A program made the position numbers and the translations under genes. Positions 53,211-62,402 of a stretch of DNA of 64,000 nucleotides are shown here, in pieces. Positions within the stretch are counted from its first letter, which is position 1; each line of letters starts with the position of its first letter. The DNA lies in NCBI RefSeq assembly GCF_004212215.1, contig NZ_QVFV01000002.1, positions 1 through 64,000 on the forward strand, written 5' to 3'. The DNA comes from Leptolyngbya iicbica LK. Its GTDB lineage: Bacteria; Cyanobacteriota; Cyanobacteriia; Phormidesmidales; Phormidesmidaceae. Under the pieces are notes generated by a model, which saw only the letters and a list, made by a program, of their open reading frames with translations, ran no database searches and was not told where the DNA came from.

Positions 53211-55250
53211 ATGTCAGATACCCACGATCGCGATTGCTGCCGTCCCGCGCCTCAGGGTGAGGCTCACCAACATAGCCGCGATGCCGCCCCCCGTGTAACC
53301 CACCCAACTCACGACGGCTGTAGCGTTTCCCCCTCCTCAGCGCCTCCTGATCGCTGCTGTGGCGACAGCACAGAAGCGTTTAACCTCTGGCGAGAACTGG
53401 CCCCAATCCTGATCTCGGTGCCGCTGTTGGTGATTGGCCTGGTCTTTAACGAGGCGCTGCAAGCCACGCCGGGCGGCATCGCGGAGTATGTCGTGCTGCT
53501 GCCTGCGTATCTGCTCTGCGGCTGGAGTGTGTTGACCAGCGCCGGACGCAACGTGCTACGGGGCCGCTGGTTTGACGAAAACTTTTTGATGACCATTGCC
53601 ACGGTGGGGGCGATCGCCATTCAAGAGCTGCCCGAAGCGGTCGGTGTCATGCTGTTCTTTCAAGTAGGGGAGCTGGTGCAGGGGCTGGCGGTGGGGCGAT
53701 CGCGGTGCTCCATCCAATCCCTGCTAGCAGTGCGGCCCGACACGGCCAATTTGCAGACGGGGGACACTGTCACGACCGTTGCACCGTCAACGGTGCAGGT
53801 GGGCGACGTGATTCTCGTGCGGCCAGGTGAAAAGGTGCCGTTGGATGGTGCGGTCTTGACGGGCACGTCGCGACTCGACACCTCGGCCCTGACCGGGGAA
53901 TCGGTACCGCGATCGGTGGTGGTGGGTGAGCCCGTACTGGCGGGCATGGTGAACCAGTCCGGTGCTCTGACGGTGCGTGTGACACGGCCCTTTGGCGAGT
54001 CGTCCATCAGCCGCATTTTGGATCTGGTGGAAAACGCCCGCAGCAAAAAGGCCCATACCGAAAAGTTCATCACCCGCTTTGCCCGCATTTATACCCCTGC
54101 CGTGGTGTTCATTTCCCTGGCGGTGGCGCTGCTGCCGCCGCTGCTGATTCCCGGCGCGACGGCGGCGACGTGGAGCTATCGGGCGCTGGTCATTCTCGTG
54201 ATTTCCTGTCCCTGCGGCTTGGTGATCAGCGTGCCGTTGGGCTTCTTTGGGGGCATTGGGGCGGCAGCCAAGCAGGGCATTTTGGTGAAGGGGGCGGCGT
54301 ATTTAGATGCGCTCACCCAGGTCAAGACGGTGGTATTTGATAAGACGGGGACGCTGACGCAAGGCAATTTTCAGGTGACGGACATCATCGCCCACAATGG
54401 GATGAGCGATCGCCAACTCCTGGCCCTCGCCGCCCATGCGGAATCCCAGTCCACCCATCCCGTCGCCCAGTCCATTCAGCGGGCCTACGACGGGGCGATC
54501 AATCACTCCGGCGTGCAGGACTATGAAGAAATTGCCGGACACGGGGTTCGCGCTCGGGTAAACGGGCAAACGGTCTTGGCGGGGAGCGATCGCCTGCTGC
54601 ACCGGGAGGCCATTCCCCATGACGAATGCTTCACTGACGGCACGATCGCTCACCTGGCGGTGGATGGCGAATATCAGGGCCGCATTCACATTGCGGATGA
54701 ACTGAAGCCGGATGCGGCGGCGGCGATTCGTCGCTTGCACCAGCAGGGCATCACGACCCACCTGCTGACGGGAGACAGTGCCTTTGTGGCAAAGGCGATC
54801 GCGGCACAACTGGGCATCGACCAGGTGCAGGCGGAGCTACTGCCCGAAGACAAAGTGACTGCTCTGGAAACCATCCTGGCGCAGCGCGCTGACCCGCAAC
54901 ACAAGGTGGCCTTTGTGGGGGATGGCATCAATGATGCCCCGGTGATTGCCCGCGCCGATGTGGGCATTGCCATGGGCGGTCTCGGCTCCGATGCGGCGAT
55001 CGAGACGGCGGATGTGGTGATCATGACGGATGCCCCGTCGAAGGTGGGGGACGCGATCGCGATCGCCCGCCGCACCCACCGCATCGTCTGGCAAAATATC
55101 GCCTTTGCCCTGGGGGTGAAAGGGCTGTTTATTGCGTTGGGGGCGATCGGGGTGGCGACTCTGTGGGAGGCGGTGTTTGCCGATGTGGGGGTGGCGCTGC
55201 TCGCCATTCTCAACGCCAGCCGCGTATTGCGGTCTGGCGCGACCCAATGA
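53211..55250 (+). CDS. Heavy-metal P1B-type ATPase (Zn/Cd/Co class)
   Basis: 679 residues. The N-terminus (1-55) is His/Cys-rich without a full HMA domain. CPC in transmembrane helix 6 (SCPCGLVIS), TGES actuator, DKTGTL phosphorylation site and STHP (the HP motif) follow, then GDGINDAPV. Members of this class export Zn2+, Cd2+ or Co2+ to the periplasm. ATG 53211 has no strong ribosome-binding site, so translation may begin at a leaderless or weak start. The SmtB-like operator just upstream supports metal-responsive control. It is monocistronic. Confidence 0.88.
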   Translation: MSDTHDRDCCRPAPQGEAHQHSRDAAPRVTHPTHDGCSVSPSSAPPDRCCGDSTEAFNLWRELAPILISVPLLVIGLVFNEALQATPGGIAEYVVLLPAYLLCGWSVLTSAGRNVLRGRWFDENFLMTIATVGAIAIQELPEAVGVMLFFQVGELVQGLAVGRSRCSIQSLLAVRPDTANLQTGDTVTTVAPSTVQVGDVILVRPGEKVPLDGAVLTGTSRLDTSALTGESVPRSVVVGEPVLAGMVNQSGALTVRVTRPFGESSISRILDLVENARSKKAHTEKFITRFARIYTPAVVFISLAVALLPPLLIPGATAATWSYRALVILVISCPCGLVISVPLGFFGGIGAAAKQGILVKGAAYLDALTQVKTVVFDKTGTLTQGNFQVTDIIAHNGMSDRQLLALAAHAESQSTHPVAQSIQRAYDGAINHSGVQDYEEIAGHGVRARVNGQTVLAGSDRLLHREAIPHDECFTDGTIAHLAVDGEYQGRIHIADELKPDAAAAIRRLHQQGITTHLLTGDSAFVAKAIAAQLGIDQVQAELLPEDKVTALETILAQRADPQHKVAFVGDGINDAPVIARADVGIAMGGLGSDAAIETADVVIMTDAPSKVGDAIAIARRTHRIVWQNIAFALGVKGLFIALGAIGVATLWEAVFADVGVALLAILNASRVLRSGATQ

Positions 55251-55362
55251 AGTAAACATGCGGACCGCAACGTTCCAGTTTTGTACACCTTAGGGCGCGT
55301 CATCAATTAATTCCAGAGACCTTGCGGGATAAGCATTACCGCGCCCGCACTCCTGAAACAAA

Positions 55363-55421
55363 CTAGGGCCTGTCGACCTTGTGCCGCCAGGATTTGACGA
55401 CTAAATGATGACAGGCCCTAG
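55363..55421. repeat. 12-bp inverted repeat, MITE-like element
   Basis: CTAGGGCCTGTC (55363-55374) recurs inversely as GACAGGCCCTAG (55410-55421). The 59-base unit lies between the ATPase and the antitoxin gene. The ends resemble short IS/MITE termini (CTAG target-like), but no transposase is attached. Confidence 0.5.
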
Positions 55422-55462
55422 AATGTCGGTAGTGGCCATCTGTGACAGTCCACTCAACCACC

Positions 55463-55693
55463 ATGACAACTTCTCAAATCTCGATTTCAGTAGACGATGA
55501 GACGGCTCAAGCGTATGCGGCGATGAGTCCAGAGGCCCAGCAAAAGGTGCAAATGGTGTTGCGGTTGCAAATGCAAGCATTACTCAATCAGCCGCCGCGA
55601 TCGCTACAAGCGATTATGGACGATATTGGCGCCAAGGCAGAGGCTCGTGGCCTGACCCCCCAGATATTGGAGACGCTGTTGAGTGACGACTGA
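55463..55693 (+). CDS. Putative antitoxin of a PIN-domain pair
   Basis: 76 residues from ATG 55463 (frame open from GTG 55442). The small helical protein ISVDDETAQAYAAMSPEAQQ followed by LQAIMDDIGAKAEARGL has the shape of antitoxins partnering COG1569 PIN toxins. The toxin gene begins inside its last codons (GTG 55683), an 11-base overlap that ties their expression. No DNA-binding motif is clear, so autoregulation is not proven. Confidence 0.6.
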   Translation: MTTSQISISVDDETAQAYAAMSPEAQQKVQMVLRLQMQALLNQPPRSLQAIMDDIGAKAEARGLTPQILETLLSDD

Positions 55694-56099
55694 GGGACGC
55701 TACGGGTTCGACACCAGCGTCATTGTGAGTGCCTTGCTGCGACCGGGATCAGTCCCCAGACAAGCGTTTGATTTAGCGACTGAGCGCGGGGTGATGCTGG
55801 CATCTGTCGCAACCCTGAGTGAACTGAGAGAGGTCTTATTTCGGCCCAAGTTTGATCGATACATTACGCTTCAGGAACGGCTGCAGTTTTTGGCCGCATT
55901 GATGGAGTCAGTGGTGCTGATCGACGTTGATGTGACGATTGCCGCGAGTCGTGATGCCAAAGACAACAAGTTCTTAGAACTAGCGGTCAGTGGCCAAGCC
56001 ACTTGTCTGGTGAGCGGAGATGAAGACTTATTGATCCTGCATCCGTTTCGAGGCATTGAGATATTGTCCCCGGCGGCCTTTTTGCAGCGAAAGGGATGA
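55683..56099 (+). CDS. PIN-domain toxin (COG1569, VapC-like)
   Basis: 138 residues, start GTG 55683. A PIN nuclease fold is expected from acidic residues D10 (FDTSVIVSALL), E47 (TLSELREVL), D94 (RDAKDNKFLELA) and D113 (SGDEDLL), which coordinate Mg2+/Mn2+. The length and the DAKDNKFLELA motif are typical for the COG1569 group of type II toxins, RNases that act on tRNA or mRNA. It is overlapped by its antitoxin. It is followed by GC-rich hairpins and the convergent TIR gene. Confidence 0.75.
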   Translation: MTTEGRYGFDTSVIVSALLRPGSVPRQAFDLATERGVMLASVATLSELREVLFRPKFDRYITLQERLQFLAALMESVVLIDVDVTIAASRDAKDNKFLELAVSGQATCLVSGDEDLLILHPFRGIEILSPAAFLQRKG

Positions 56100-56144
56100 G
56101 ATGGGTGGCGATATCGGGATGGATCGCCCCCAAAATCACCCATC

Positions 56145-56290
56145 AGGGGACGGGTCCCTCGGTCAATTCCTGACTATCCTGCTTGAGCCAACCGGGCCCC
56201 GTCCCCTCGCGCCCCACCGATCGCTTCAGGCACCCGGTCCCTGCCGGGTCACTCGATACCCTGAGGTTACGCCTCAGGGACCGGGTGCCT
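56145..56290. repeat. Two long hairpins between PIN toxin and TIR gene
   Basis: First, AGGGGACGGGTCCCT (56145-56159) faces an imperfect inverse GGGCCCCGTCCCCT (56194-56207). Second, AGGCACCCGGTCCCTG (56228-56243) has a perfect inverse CAGGGACCGGGTGCCT (56275-56290), with a nested CCTGAGG/CCTCAGG in its loop. The first 15-mer is identical to that at 35746-35760 beside the AAA gene. They may act as bidirectional terminators between the two convergent genes. Confidence 0.75.
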
Positions 56291-56300
56291 CCGGTGAGCT

Positions 56301-58847
56301 TTAAGACTGCTGAAGCTGCTGGAGCAGGGATTGGGTGAGGGGATGGTCGGAGAGGAGATCGCTTTGCCCCGCCTCTACAACTTTTGCCACCAAGCCGAAA
56401 AACCCTTGCCAGGTGGCCTGGATGTAGGGATGATCTTCGCCCAATTTTTGAACAAATACGCTCAGCGCCATGATGTAAAACCCCTCTGCATCGGTATAGC
56501 GATCTAACGTAGTGAACAAACCCGCCAGGTTGGCAAAATCTATCGCCGTATCAGGGTGGTCTTCGCCCAGTGCCGCAACATCAATTTGCATGGCTTGCAG
56601 ATACAACGGTTCGGCGGCCTCGTAACGGCCCTGCGATCGATACAGTCCGGCGAGATTGTTGAGGCTGGTGGCGACCGATGGATGGGCCTCGCCCAACAGC
56701 GCTTTCATCATCGCCAGCGCCTCTTGATACAGCGGTTCGGCGGCCTCGTAACGGCCCTGCGATTCGTACAGTCCGGCGAGATTGTTGAGGCTGGTGGCGA
56801 CCGATGGATGGGTCTCGCCCAACAGCGCTTTCATCATCGCCAGCGCCTCTTGATACAGCGGTTCGGCGGCCTCGTAACGGCCCTGGGATTCGTACAGTCC
56901 GGCGAGATTGTTGAGGCTGGTGGCGACCAATGGATGGGCCTCGCCCAACAGCGCTTTCATCATCGCCAGCGCCTCTTGATACAGCGGTTCGGCGGCCTCG
57001 TAACGGCCCTGCGATTGGTACAGTGCGGCGAGATTGTTGAGGCTGGTGGCGACAGCGGGATGGGTCTCGCCAAAGCGATCGCGGGTCGCGGCCAAACCAT
57101 CCTGATACCAGGGTTCCGTCTGACCGTAGTCTCCCTGCCCCTCATAAAATCGGCCTAACCCGATAAACGGCCAGTCTAGCGAGTCATCGGCGAGCCACGC
57201 TTGCCAGGTGGTGGCCGCTTCCGCCAGGTGAGGTATGGCGGGCGTCAGCGCCAAAATCTGATCGCGAGTGGGGGTTTGGGGTATTTGTTCCGCCAAGCTG
57301 ACCATCCTCTGACAATAGTCTCGCTTCAGCCCCTCGGCCTCAGCCCAGCCCTCCAACTTGTGCCGAAAGAACTCACGAATCAGCTGATGGAGTTGCACAG
57401 TGTCGCTACCCACCCAATTCAGCAAACTGCGATTAATCAGCCCCTCATCGCGCCAGTCTTCCAGGTCGTCAGGGTCAGTGTTGTCAGCCCACTCCACCAG
57501 CCACCCCCAGGGAATGGGGGCCAGGGCAAACAGACTCAGGCGATAGGCCAGTGCTTGCACGGGCGCGTCCAGGTCTTGCCAACTCAGTTCAAAGGCGGCG
57601 GCGACGCTTTCATGGTCGGCGGTCATGTCAGGGCGAGCTTGGCCCAGAGCACGAGCGGCCAATCTTTCGGCTTCCAGCCGTGCTTGCAGTTGGGCCAGCG
57701 TCCACGTCGGCTTCCGCTGCAAAAAGCGCCCCACCAGCTCCAGCCCCAAGGGCAGGTAGCCCAGCCACTCACACAGGGCAGCGGCAATTTCGCGTTCGGC
57801 ATCCAGCCGCTCCGCCCCGATCAGTGACGCCAGCAGCGCCAGCGCAGCCGCCTCACTCAGCACCTTAATCTCAAACGACCGAATCGACGCCCCCAGGTGC
57901 AGCCGCGTCGTCAGCAGCACCGTAAACCGACTCTGATCCGGCGGCAAATAAGGCTGAATCGTCCGATAAGCGGCGATGTCATCCCGCCCGCTGACATCAT
58001 CAATCACCACCAGCACCTCACCCGCTGTCGGCCACTGCCGCCAGCAAAGCTGGGCCTGGCGACCCAGGTCAATATCAGTGGGCACCGCCAGTTGCAGCTG
58101 ATCGGTGGCAAAGTTGACGATTTCCGTACCGAGGTTTTGCTCTTTAGCCGAGAGCCAGCAGATGCCGCCGGGGTAGGTGTTGGCCTTTAGCTGGGCCTTG
58201 GCATATTGCAGCGCCAGCTCCGTTTTGCCAATGCCCCCCATGCCACGAATAGCAGTGATAGCCAGCCGTTCGGTCTGCTGAAGCTGTTCGTGCAGCTGTT
58301 TCAGGTCTTCGTCGCGCCCCACAAACGCCACCGCCCCACTGCGCGGCAGGTTATTAACACATGAGCTTTTGCCAGGAAAGGTGCCCTTTTGTGGAGTCAC
58401 CCGCTCCGCAGTCGGCGTGCCACCAGGAAAGCTCGGGCGCAGATCCGGTTTGCCGCGTTCCTTCAAGGCATTCAGCAGCAACCGTTCCGCCTCGGCTTCA
58501 CTTTGCCCCACCAGGTCCACATAAATCTGCGGCCTCAACAGCCCCGTCGGCTGACACTCCCCCACCCGAATCGGCAACAGCCGCCGCTCCGCCCCCGTCG
58601 GGTCTTGGGCAAAGGCCGCCGCCCACTCCGGCTGCGTGTATAGCCCTTGCAGATAATGCTCCGACAGCACCATCACCGTGACTTGCGCGCCCGCCGCTGC
58701 CTCTTGCATTGCTAGCGCAAAGTTGCTCCCAGGCCGAAAGTCCCACACATCAATGACGGCGGTGTAGCCCTGCTCTTCCAGCACCCAGGCAATCCACTCG
58801 GCCCAGGTTTGGTCAGCGCGGTTGTAGCTAATAAAGAAATTTTTCAC
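56301..58847 (-). CDS. TIR-NB-ARC-TPR protein (bacterial NLR-like)
   Basis: 848 residues from GTG 58847; the frame runs to TTG 58928 but its first 27 codons look non-coding. A TIR domain (1-135) begins VKNFFISYNRADQTW and has the probable NADase Glu in QPEWAAAF. NB-ARC (about 165-460) has GMGGIGKTELALQYA, VLVVIDDVSGRDD and an LLTTR strand. After a helical linker come six TPR/kinesin-light-chain repeats of 42 residues (SLNNLAGLYESQGRYEAAEP). Such proteins can sense a trigger, oligomerise and degrade NAD+, and many defend against phages. That is family knowledge, not shown here. It lies next to a TA pair and an IS. Confidence 0.8.
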   Translation of the reverse strand: MKNFFISYNRADQTWAEWIAWVLEEQGYTAVIDVWDFRPGSNFALAMQEAAAGAQVTVMVLSEHYLQGLYTQPEWAAAFAQDPTGAERRLLPIRVGECQPTGLLRPQIYVDLVGQSEAEAERLLLNALKERGKPDLRPSFPGGTPTAERVTPQKGTFPGKSSCVNNLPRSGAVAFVGRDEDLKQLHEQLQQTERLAITAIRGMGGIGKTELALQYAKAQLKANTYPGGICWLSAKEQNLGTEIVNFATDQLQLAVPTDIDLGRQAQLCWRQWPTAGEVLVVIDDVSGRDDIAAYRTIQPYLPPDQSRFTVLLTTRLHLGASIRSFEIKVLSEAAALALLASLIGAERLDAEREIAAALCEWLGYLPLGLELVGRFLQRKPTWTLAQLQARLEAERLAARALGQARPDMTADHESVAAAFELSWQDLDAPVQALAYRLSLFALAPIPWGWLVEWADNTDPDDLEDWRDEGLINRSLLNWVGSDTVQLHQLIREFFRHKLEGWAEAEGLKRDYCQRMVSLAEQIPQTPTRDQILALTPAIPHLAEAATTWQAWLADDSLDWPFIGLGRFYEGQGDYGQTEPWYQDGLAATRDRFGETHPAVATSLNNLAALYQSQGRYEAAEPLYQEALAMMKALLGEAHPLVATSLNNLAGLYESQGRYEAAEPLYQEALAMMKALLGETHPSVATSLNNLAGLYESQGRYEAAEPLYQEALAMMKALLGEAHPSVATSLNNLAGLYRSQGRYEAAEPLYLQAMQIDVAALGEDHPDTAIDFANLAGLFTTLDRYTDAEGFYIMALSVFVQKLGEDHPYIQATWQGFFGLVAKVVEAGQSDLLSDHPLTQSLLQQLQQS
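56600..57060. repeat. 126-bp tandem repeats within the TPR region
   Basis: Copies start at 56658, 56784 and 56910, with a partial copy at 57036, exactly 126 bases apart and differing by only a few bases (2 of 126 between the first two). Each unit encodes one 42-residue TPR. Near-identity at silent sites means recent expansion or gene conversion, so TPR number probably varies between strains. Confidence 0.95.
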
Positions 58848-59179
58848 AGCGATCGCACTGACGGCGCAACGACAAATGAAGGGCGATCGCTCATCCACAG
58901 CGAGTCGGCCCCGCTCATCCCGAACCAAACTGCCATTATCCTAGCCTCAGCTGCCCACTCTGGCACCGGGCGCCGCCCCACCTGATCCACGCCTCTCCCC
59001 CCCTGTATCTTGAAACCCAGAACGGTAGACCGCTTTCCCCCTGGGTTCTAGCAACCGAGGTTTAGTCTAGGTCGCCGTTCTGCCATTGGTTGTGAACTCG
59101 AAAAATCGCCAGGGTCCAGAACCCGCATCGGACGAGGTCGAGTCACCCATGATGAAAGATTCAGAACGGGAGCCTCCGC
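58848..59179. other. Spacer of 330 bases, left flank of the IS110-type element
   Basis: The element's 5' non-coding end probably covers the right part. It holds CCCAGAACGG-loop-CCCTGGGTTCT (about 59018-59050) and GTCCAGAACCCGCATC (about 59114). In IS110-type elements this end encodes a bridge/seek RNA, so an RNA may be present. No TIR ends are visible. Confidence 0.35.
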
Positions 59180-60141
59180 ATGAACACAATCTCTGAACCC
59201 CAATGGATTGGCATTGATGTCAGTCAAGCCAACTTAGACATTGCTTTGCGTCCAGCAGGCAGCACCTGGCAAGTTAATAATACTGACTCCGGTTGGCAAA
59301 AATTACTGACACAGTTATCTGAGATCGCGGTTGTCCTCGTGGTGGTCGAGTCAACTGGTGGTCTGGAACGGGGAGTGGTGCCGGTCTTACAGCGGCAAGC
59401 CATGCCCGTAGCCGTGATCAATCCGAAGCGAGCGAGAGACTTTAGCAAAGCCTCGGGTCACTTCGCCAAGACTGATCGCATTGATGCCGAGATGCTGGCC
59501 ATTTTGGTGAAGCGCTGCAAACGTTACCGAAGCCCCTGGCGACCGAAGCACAGGAGGCGTTATCGGATTTGGTCCACCGCCGGCAGCAGGTCGTAGAGAT
59601 GCTCAACGACGAGCGTCGCCGTCGCCACAGTGCCCGCCATTGCAACGCTCGGGCCGACATCGACAGCCATATTGCATGGCTCCAGGAACGACTGAAAGCT
59701 TTAGACACCGAAATCGACCAGTTGCGTCAAAGCGATGCCGACTGGCAACAGCGCTATCAGTGTCTCACCAGTGTGCCAGGGGTGGGGCGCGTGGTGGCCA
59801 CCACCTTGCTCGCTTGCTTGCCGGAGTTAGGGCAGCTTTCTAGCAAACGGCTAGCGAGTCTGGTGGGGGTTGCTCCCTTCAACTTTGATAGTGGGAAGTT
59901 CAAGGGGAAGCGTCACATTGTCGGCGGTCGCGCTTTGGTGTGCTCTGCCCTGTACATGGCGGCTTTGGTAGCGGTGCAGCATAACCCCGTCATTGCTGCC
60001 TTATATGAACGACTCTTGGCCCGGAGCAAAGCCAAGAAAGTCGCCCTCATCGCTTGCGCTCACAAGCTCTTGGTCATTCTGAATGCCTTAGTCACTCAGC
60101 AGCAAGGCTGGCAAAATCCGCTGCCCCAGACGCCGGCTTAG
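59180..60141 (+). pseudogene. IS110-family transposase, frameshifted
   Basis: The N-terminal RuvC-like part (59180-59511) has the family DEDD residues D13 (IGIDVSQAN), E57 (VVVESTGG) and D99/D102 (KTDRIDAEML). After 59511 the reading must slip by one base (ALQTLPKPLATEAQEALSDL) to reach the C-terminal Transposase_20 part, which continues to 60141 with VPGVGRVVATTLLACLPELG and FKGKRHIVGGRALV. No slippery heptamer is seen, so it looks like a single-base deletion that breaks the gene. A programmed frameshift is less likely. Confidence 0.8.
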
Positions 60142-60189
60142 TCCACTTCACCGGGGGCGAGGGGTTGACAATCAAGATAATCGCTAAAG

Positions 60190-60247
60190 CCCCCAAGTTT
60201 GGGGGACTTCGAGCCGATTTCTTGAAAGCCCCCTTGGCAAGGGGGCG
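60190..60247. repeat. Two CCCCC-type hairpins downstream of the IS
   Basis: CCCCCAA-GT-TTGGGGG (60190-60205) and CCCCCTT-GGC-AAGGGGG (60229-60245) sit in a phrase (AAAGCCCCCAAGTTTGGGGG) that is a widespread intergenic repeat in bacteria, cyanobacteria included. It probably ends transcripts at convergent genes. Confidence 0.7.
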
Positions 60248-60331
60248 GCGACAGCGGAGGATCTCAAGCCCCGCTAAACAGGTAACCTTGTGAAGCTCAA
60301 TCTCATTCTGGCGACCAGGTCAATCCAGTCG

Positions 60332-61078
<747 letters not shown>

Positions 61079-61210
61079 CTACCGCTCTCCTGTCACAACT
61101 TCAATCCAAGGGGTTATCTTACGCCATCCGGTTATCCTCCCGTAAAGAGATTCGGTTTTCTAGCCCCGACGACTCAATGGGTCAACTAGGATGGACTTGT
61201 TGAGTCAAAA

Positions 61211-61540
61211 GTGGTGAGCAGCGTGGCAACCAAACAACAGTTCACGAGCTTTGCAGATTTGCTGGCCCAGAGCGATCGCCCCGTGCTAGTCGATTTCTAC
61301 GCAACTTGGTGTGGCCCCTGTCAAATGATGGCCCCAATTTTAGAGCAGGTAAATACCCAATTACAGGGACAGCTCAAAGTCGTGAAAATTGATACGGATC
61401 GCTATCCTCAACTTGCTTCGCAGTACCAGATTCACGCTCTCCCAACATTAGTTCTGTTTAAGCAAGGGCAACCCGCTCAACGCATCGAAGGCGTACGTAC
61501 CGCTGAGCAGCTTGTGCAAGATCTCAAACCCTTACTCTAA
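61211..61540 (+). CDS. Thioredoxin (WCGPC), first copy
   Basis: 109 residues. WCGPC (about 33-37, YATWCGPCQMMAP) is the redox centre, followed by the cis-Pro segment HALPTLVLF. It starts at GTG 61211. It shares fold and motif with the trxA at 61806 but is diverged (Gln-rich middle). It reduces disulfides of target proteins via NADPH- or ferredoxin-thioredoxin reductase. 265 bases separate it from the second copy. Confidence 0.88.
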   Translation: MVSSVATKQQFTSFADLLAQSDRPVLVDFYATWCGPCQMMAPILEQVNTQLQGQLKVVKIDTDRYPQLASQYQIHALPTLVLFKQGQPAQRIEGVRTAEQLVQDLKPLL

Positions 61541-61805
61541 GGTCATTACCAGTGCTGACAATATGGCTGTGCTCTCCATGCATCGCATCGCCAGGGCGAT
61601 CAGGGCCAAGAGTTCTAGCTGATTCGTACCAACGGTTTGAGGCGGTGAGGCAAAGTTTCCGCATCGCTTGATCGGAAGCCTGGCAGGACAGGTGAGTTGG
61701 AGCGATCGCTCAGAGTGTGTCTGAATGCAACGCCACTCAAAGAACTGACGCGACATTGGCTATGGTAGTATTTTGGTGATTAGGAAAGGTAAGGACATCT
61801 GAGGC

Positions 61806-62126
61806 ATGGCAGCCGTACAAGTAACTGATTCTTCCTTCAAGCAAGACGTGCTTGAAAGTGAACTTCCTGTTCTCGTTGATTTTTGGGCACCCTGGTGTGG
61901 ACCTTGCCGGATGGTTGCGCCCGTCGTTGATGAAATTTCTGAACAGTACGACGGTCAAGTCAAGGTCGTTAAGTTGAATACTGACGAAAACCCTAGTGTT
62001 GCGAGTCAGTATGGTATCCGCAGCATTCCAACGTTGATGATTTTCAAGGGTGGTCAACGGGTTGATATGGTTGTTGGTGCCGTTCCCAAAACGACTCTGG
62101 CAAACACACTCGAAAAATATCTTTAG
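61806..62126 (+). CDS. trxA: Thioredoxin TrxA (m-type like)
   Basis: 106 residues. The motif [10 protein letters not shown] and [21 protein letters not shown] are those of the m-type cyanobacterial TrxA, normally essential. A promoter-like TATGGT with an upstream TGACGC lies at about 61745-61765, and GAGG precedes ATG 61806. A strong terminator ends the transcript. Confidence 0.93.
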   Translation: MAAVQVTDSSFKQDVLESELPVLVDFWAPWCGPCRMVAPVVDEISEQYDGQVKVVKLNTDENPSVASQYGIRSIPTLMIFKGGQRVDMVVGAVPKTTLANTLEKYL

Positions 62127-62186
62127 GGATTGATGAATCTGCCGTTGATCTTACTCAGGCAGCTAATCCTAACGGTTGACGATATG

Positions 62187-62224
62187 AAGTGACACTGTAT
62201 CGAACAGAGCAGTGTCACTTTTTG
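62187..62224 (+). terminator. Rho-independent terminator of trxA
   Basis: AAGTGACACTG (62187-62197) and CAGTGTCACTT (62210-62220) form an 11-bp perfect stem, 12-base loop, followed by TTT. It lies 61 bases past the stop. Confidence 0.85.
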
Positions 62225-62402
62225 ATCTGGCAAATTCTTGTCACGGGTGTCACGACAACGGCGACTTTGATTGTGATGTCTCTGCATTAAAGCTTTAACG
62301 ATGCGGTTGCAATGCGTGAACGCCGGACTGCAGAAAATCGACAAAGCCGAACTATCTAAACCACGTCATTTATATAAATGCTTACAAAGTGCCCTTCTTC
62401 TC

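Noticed and set aside
56556-57158. Plus-strand ORF of 200 codons with internal repeats
   Set aside because: The repeats come from the TPR array of the TIR gene on the opposite strand; the frame is a shadow kept open by the 126-bp period.
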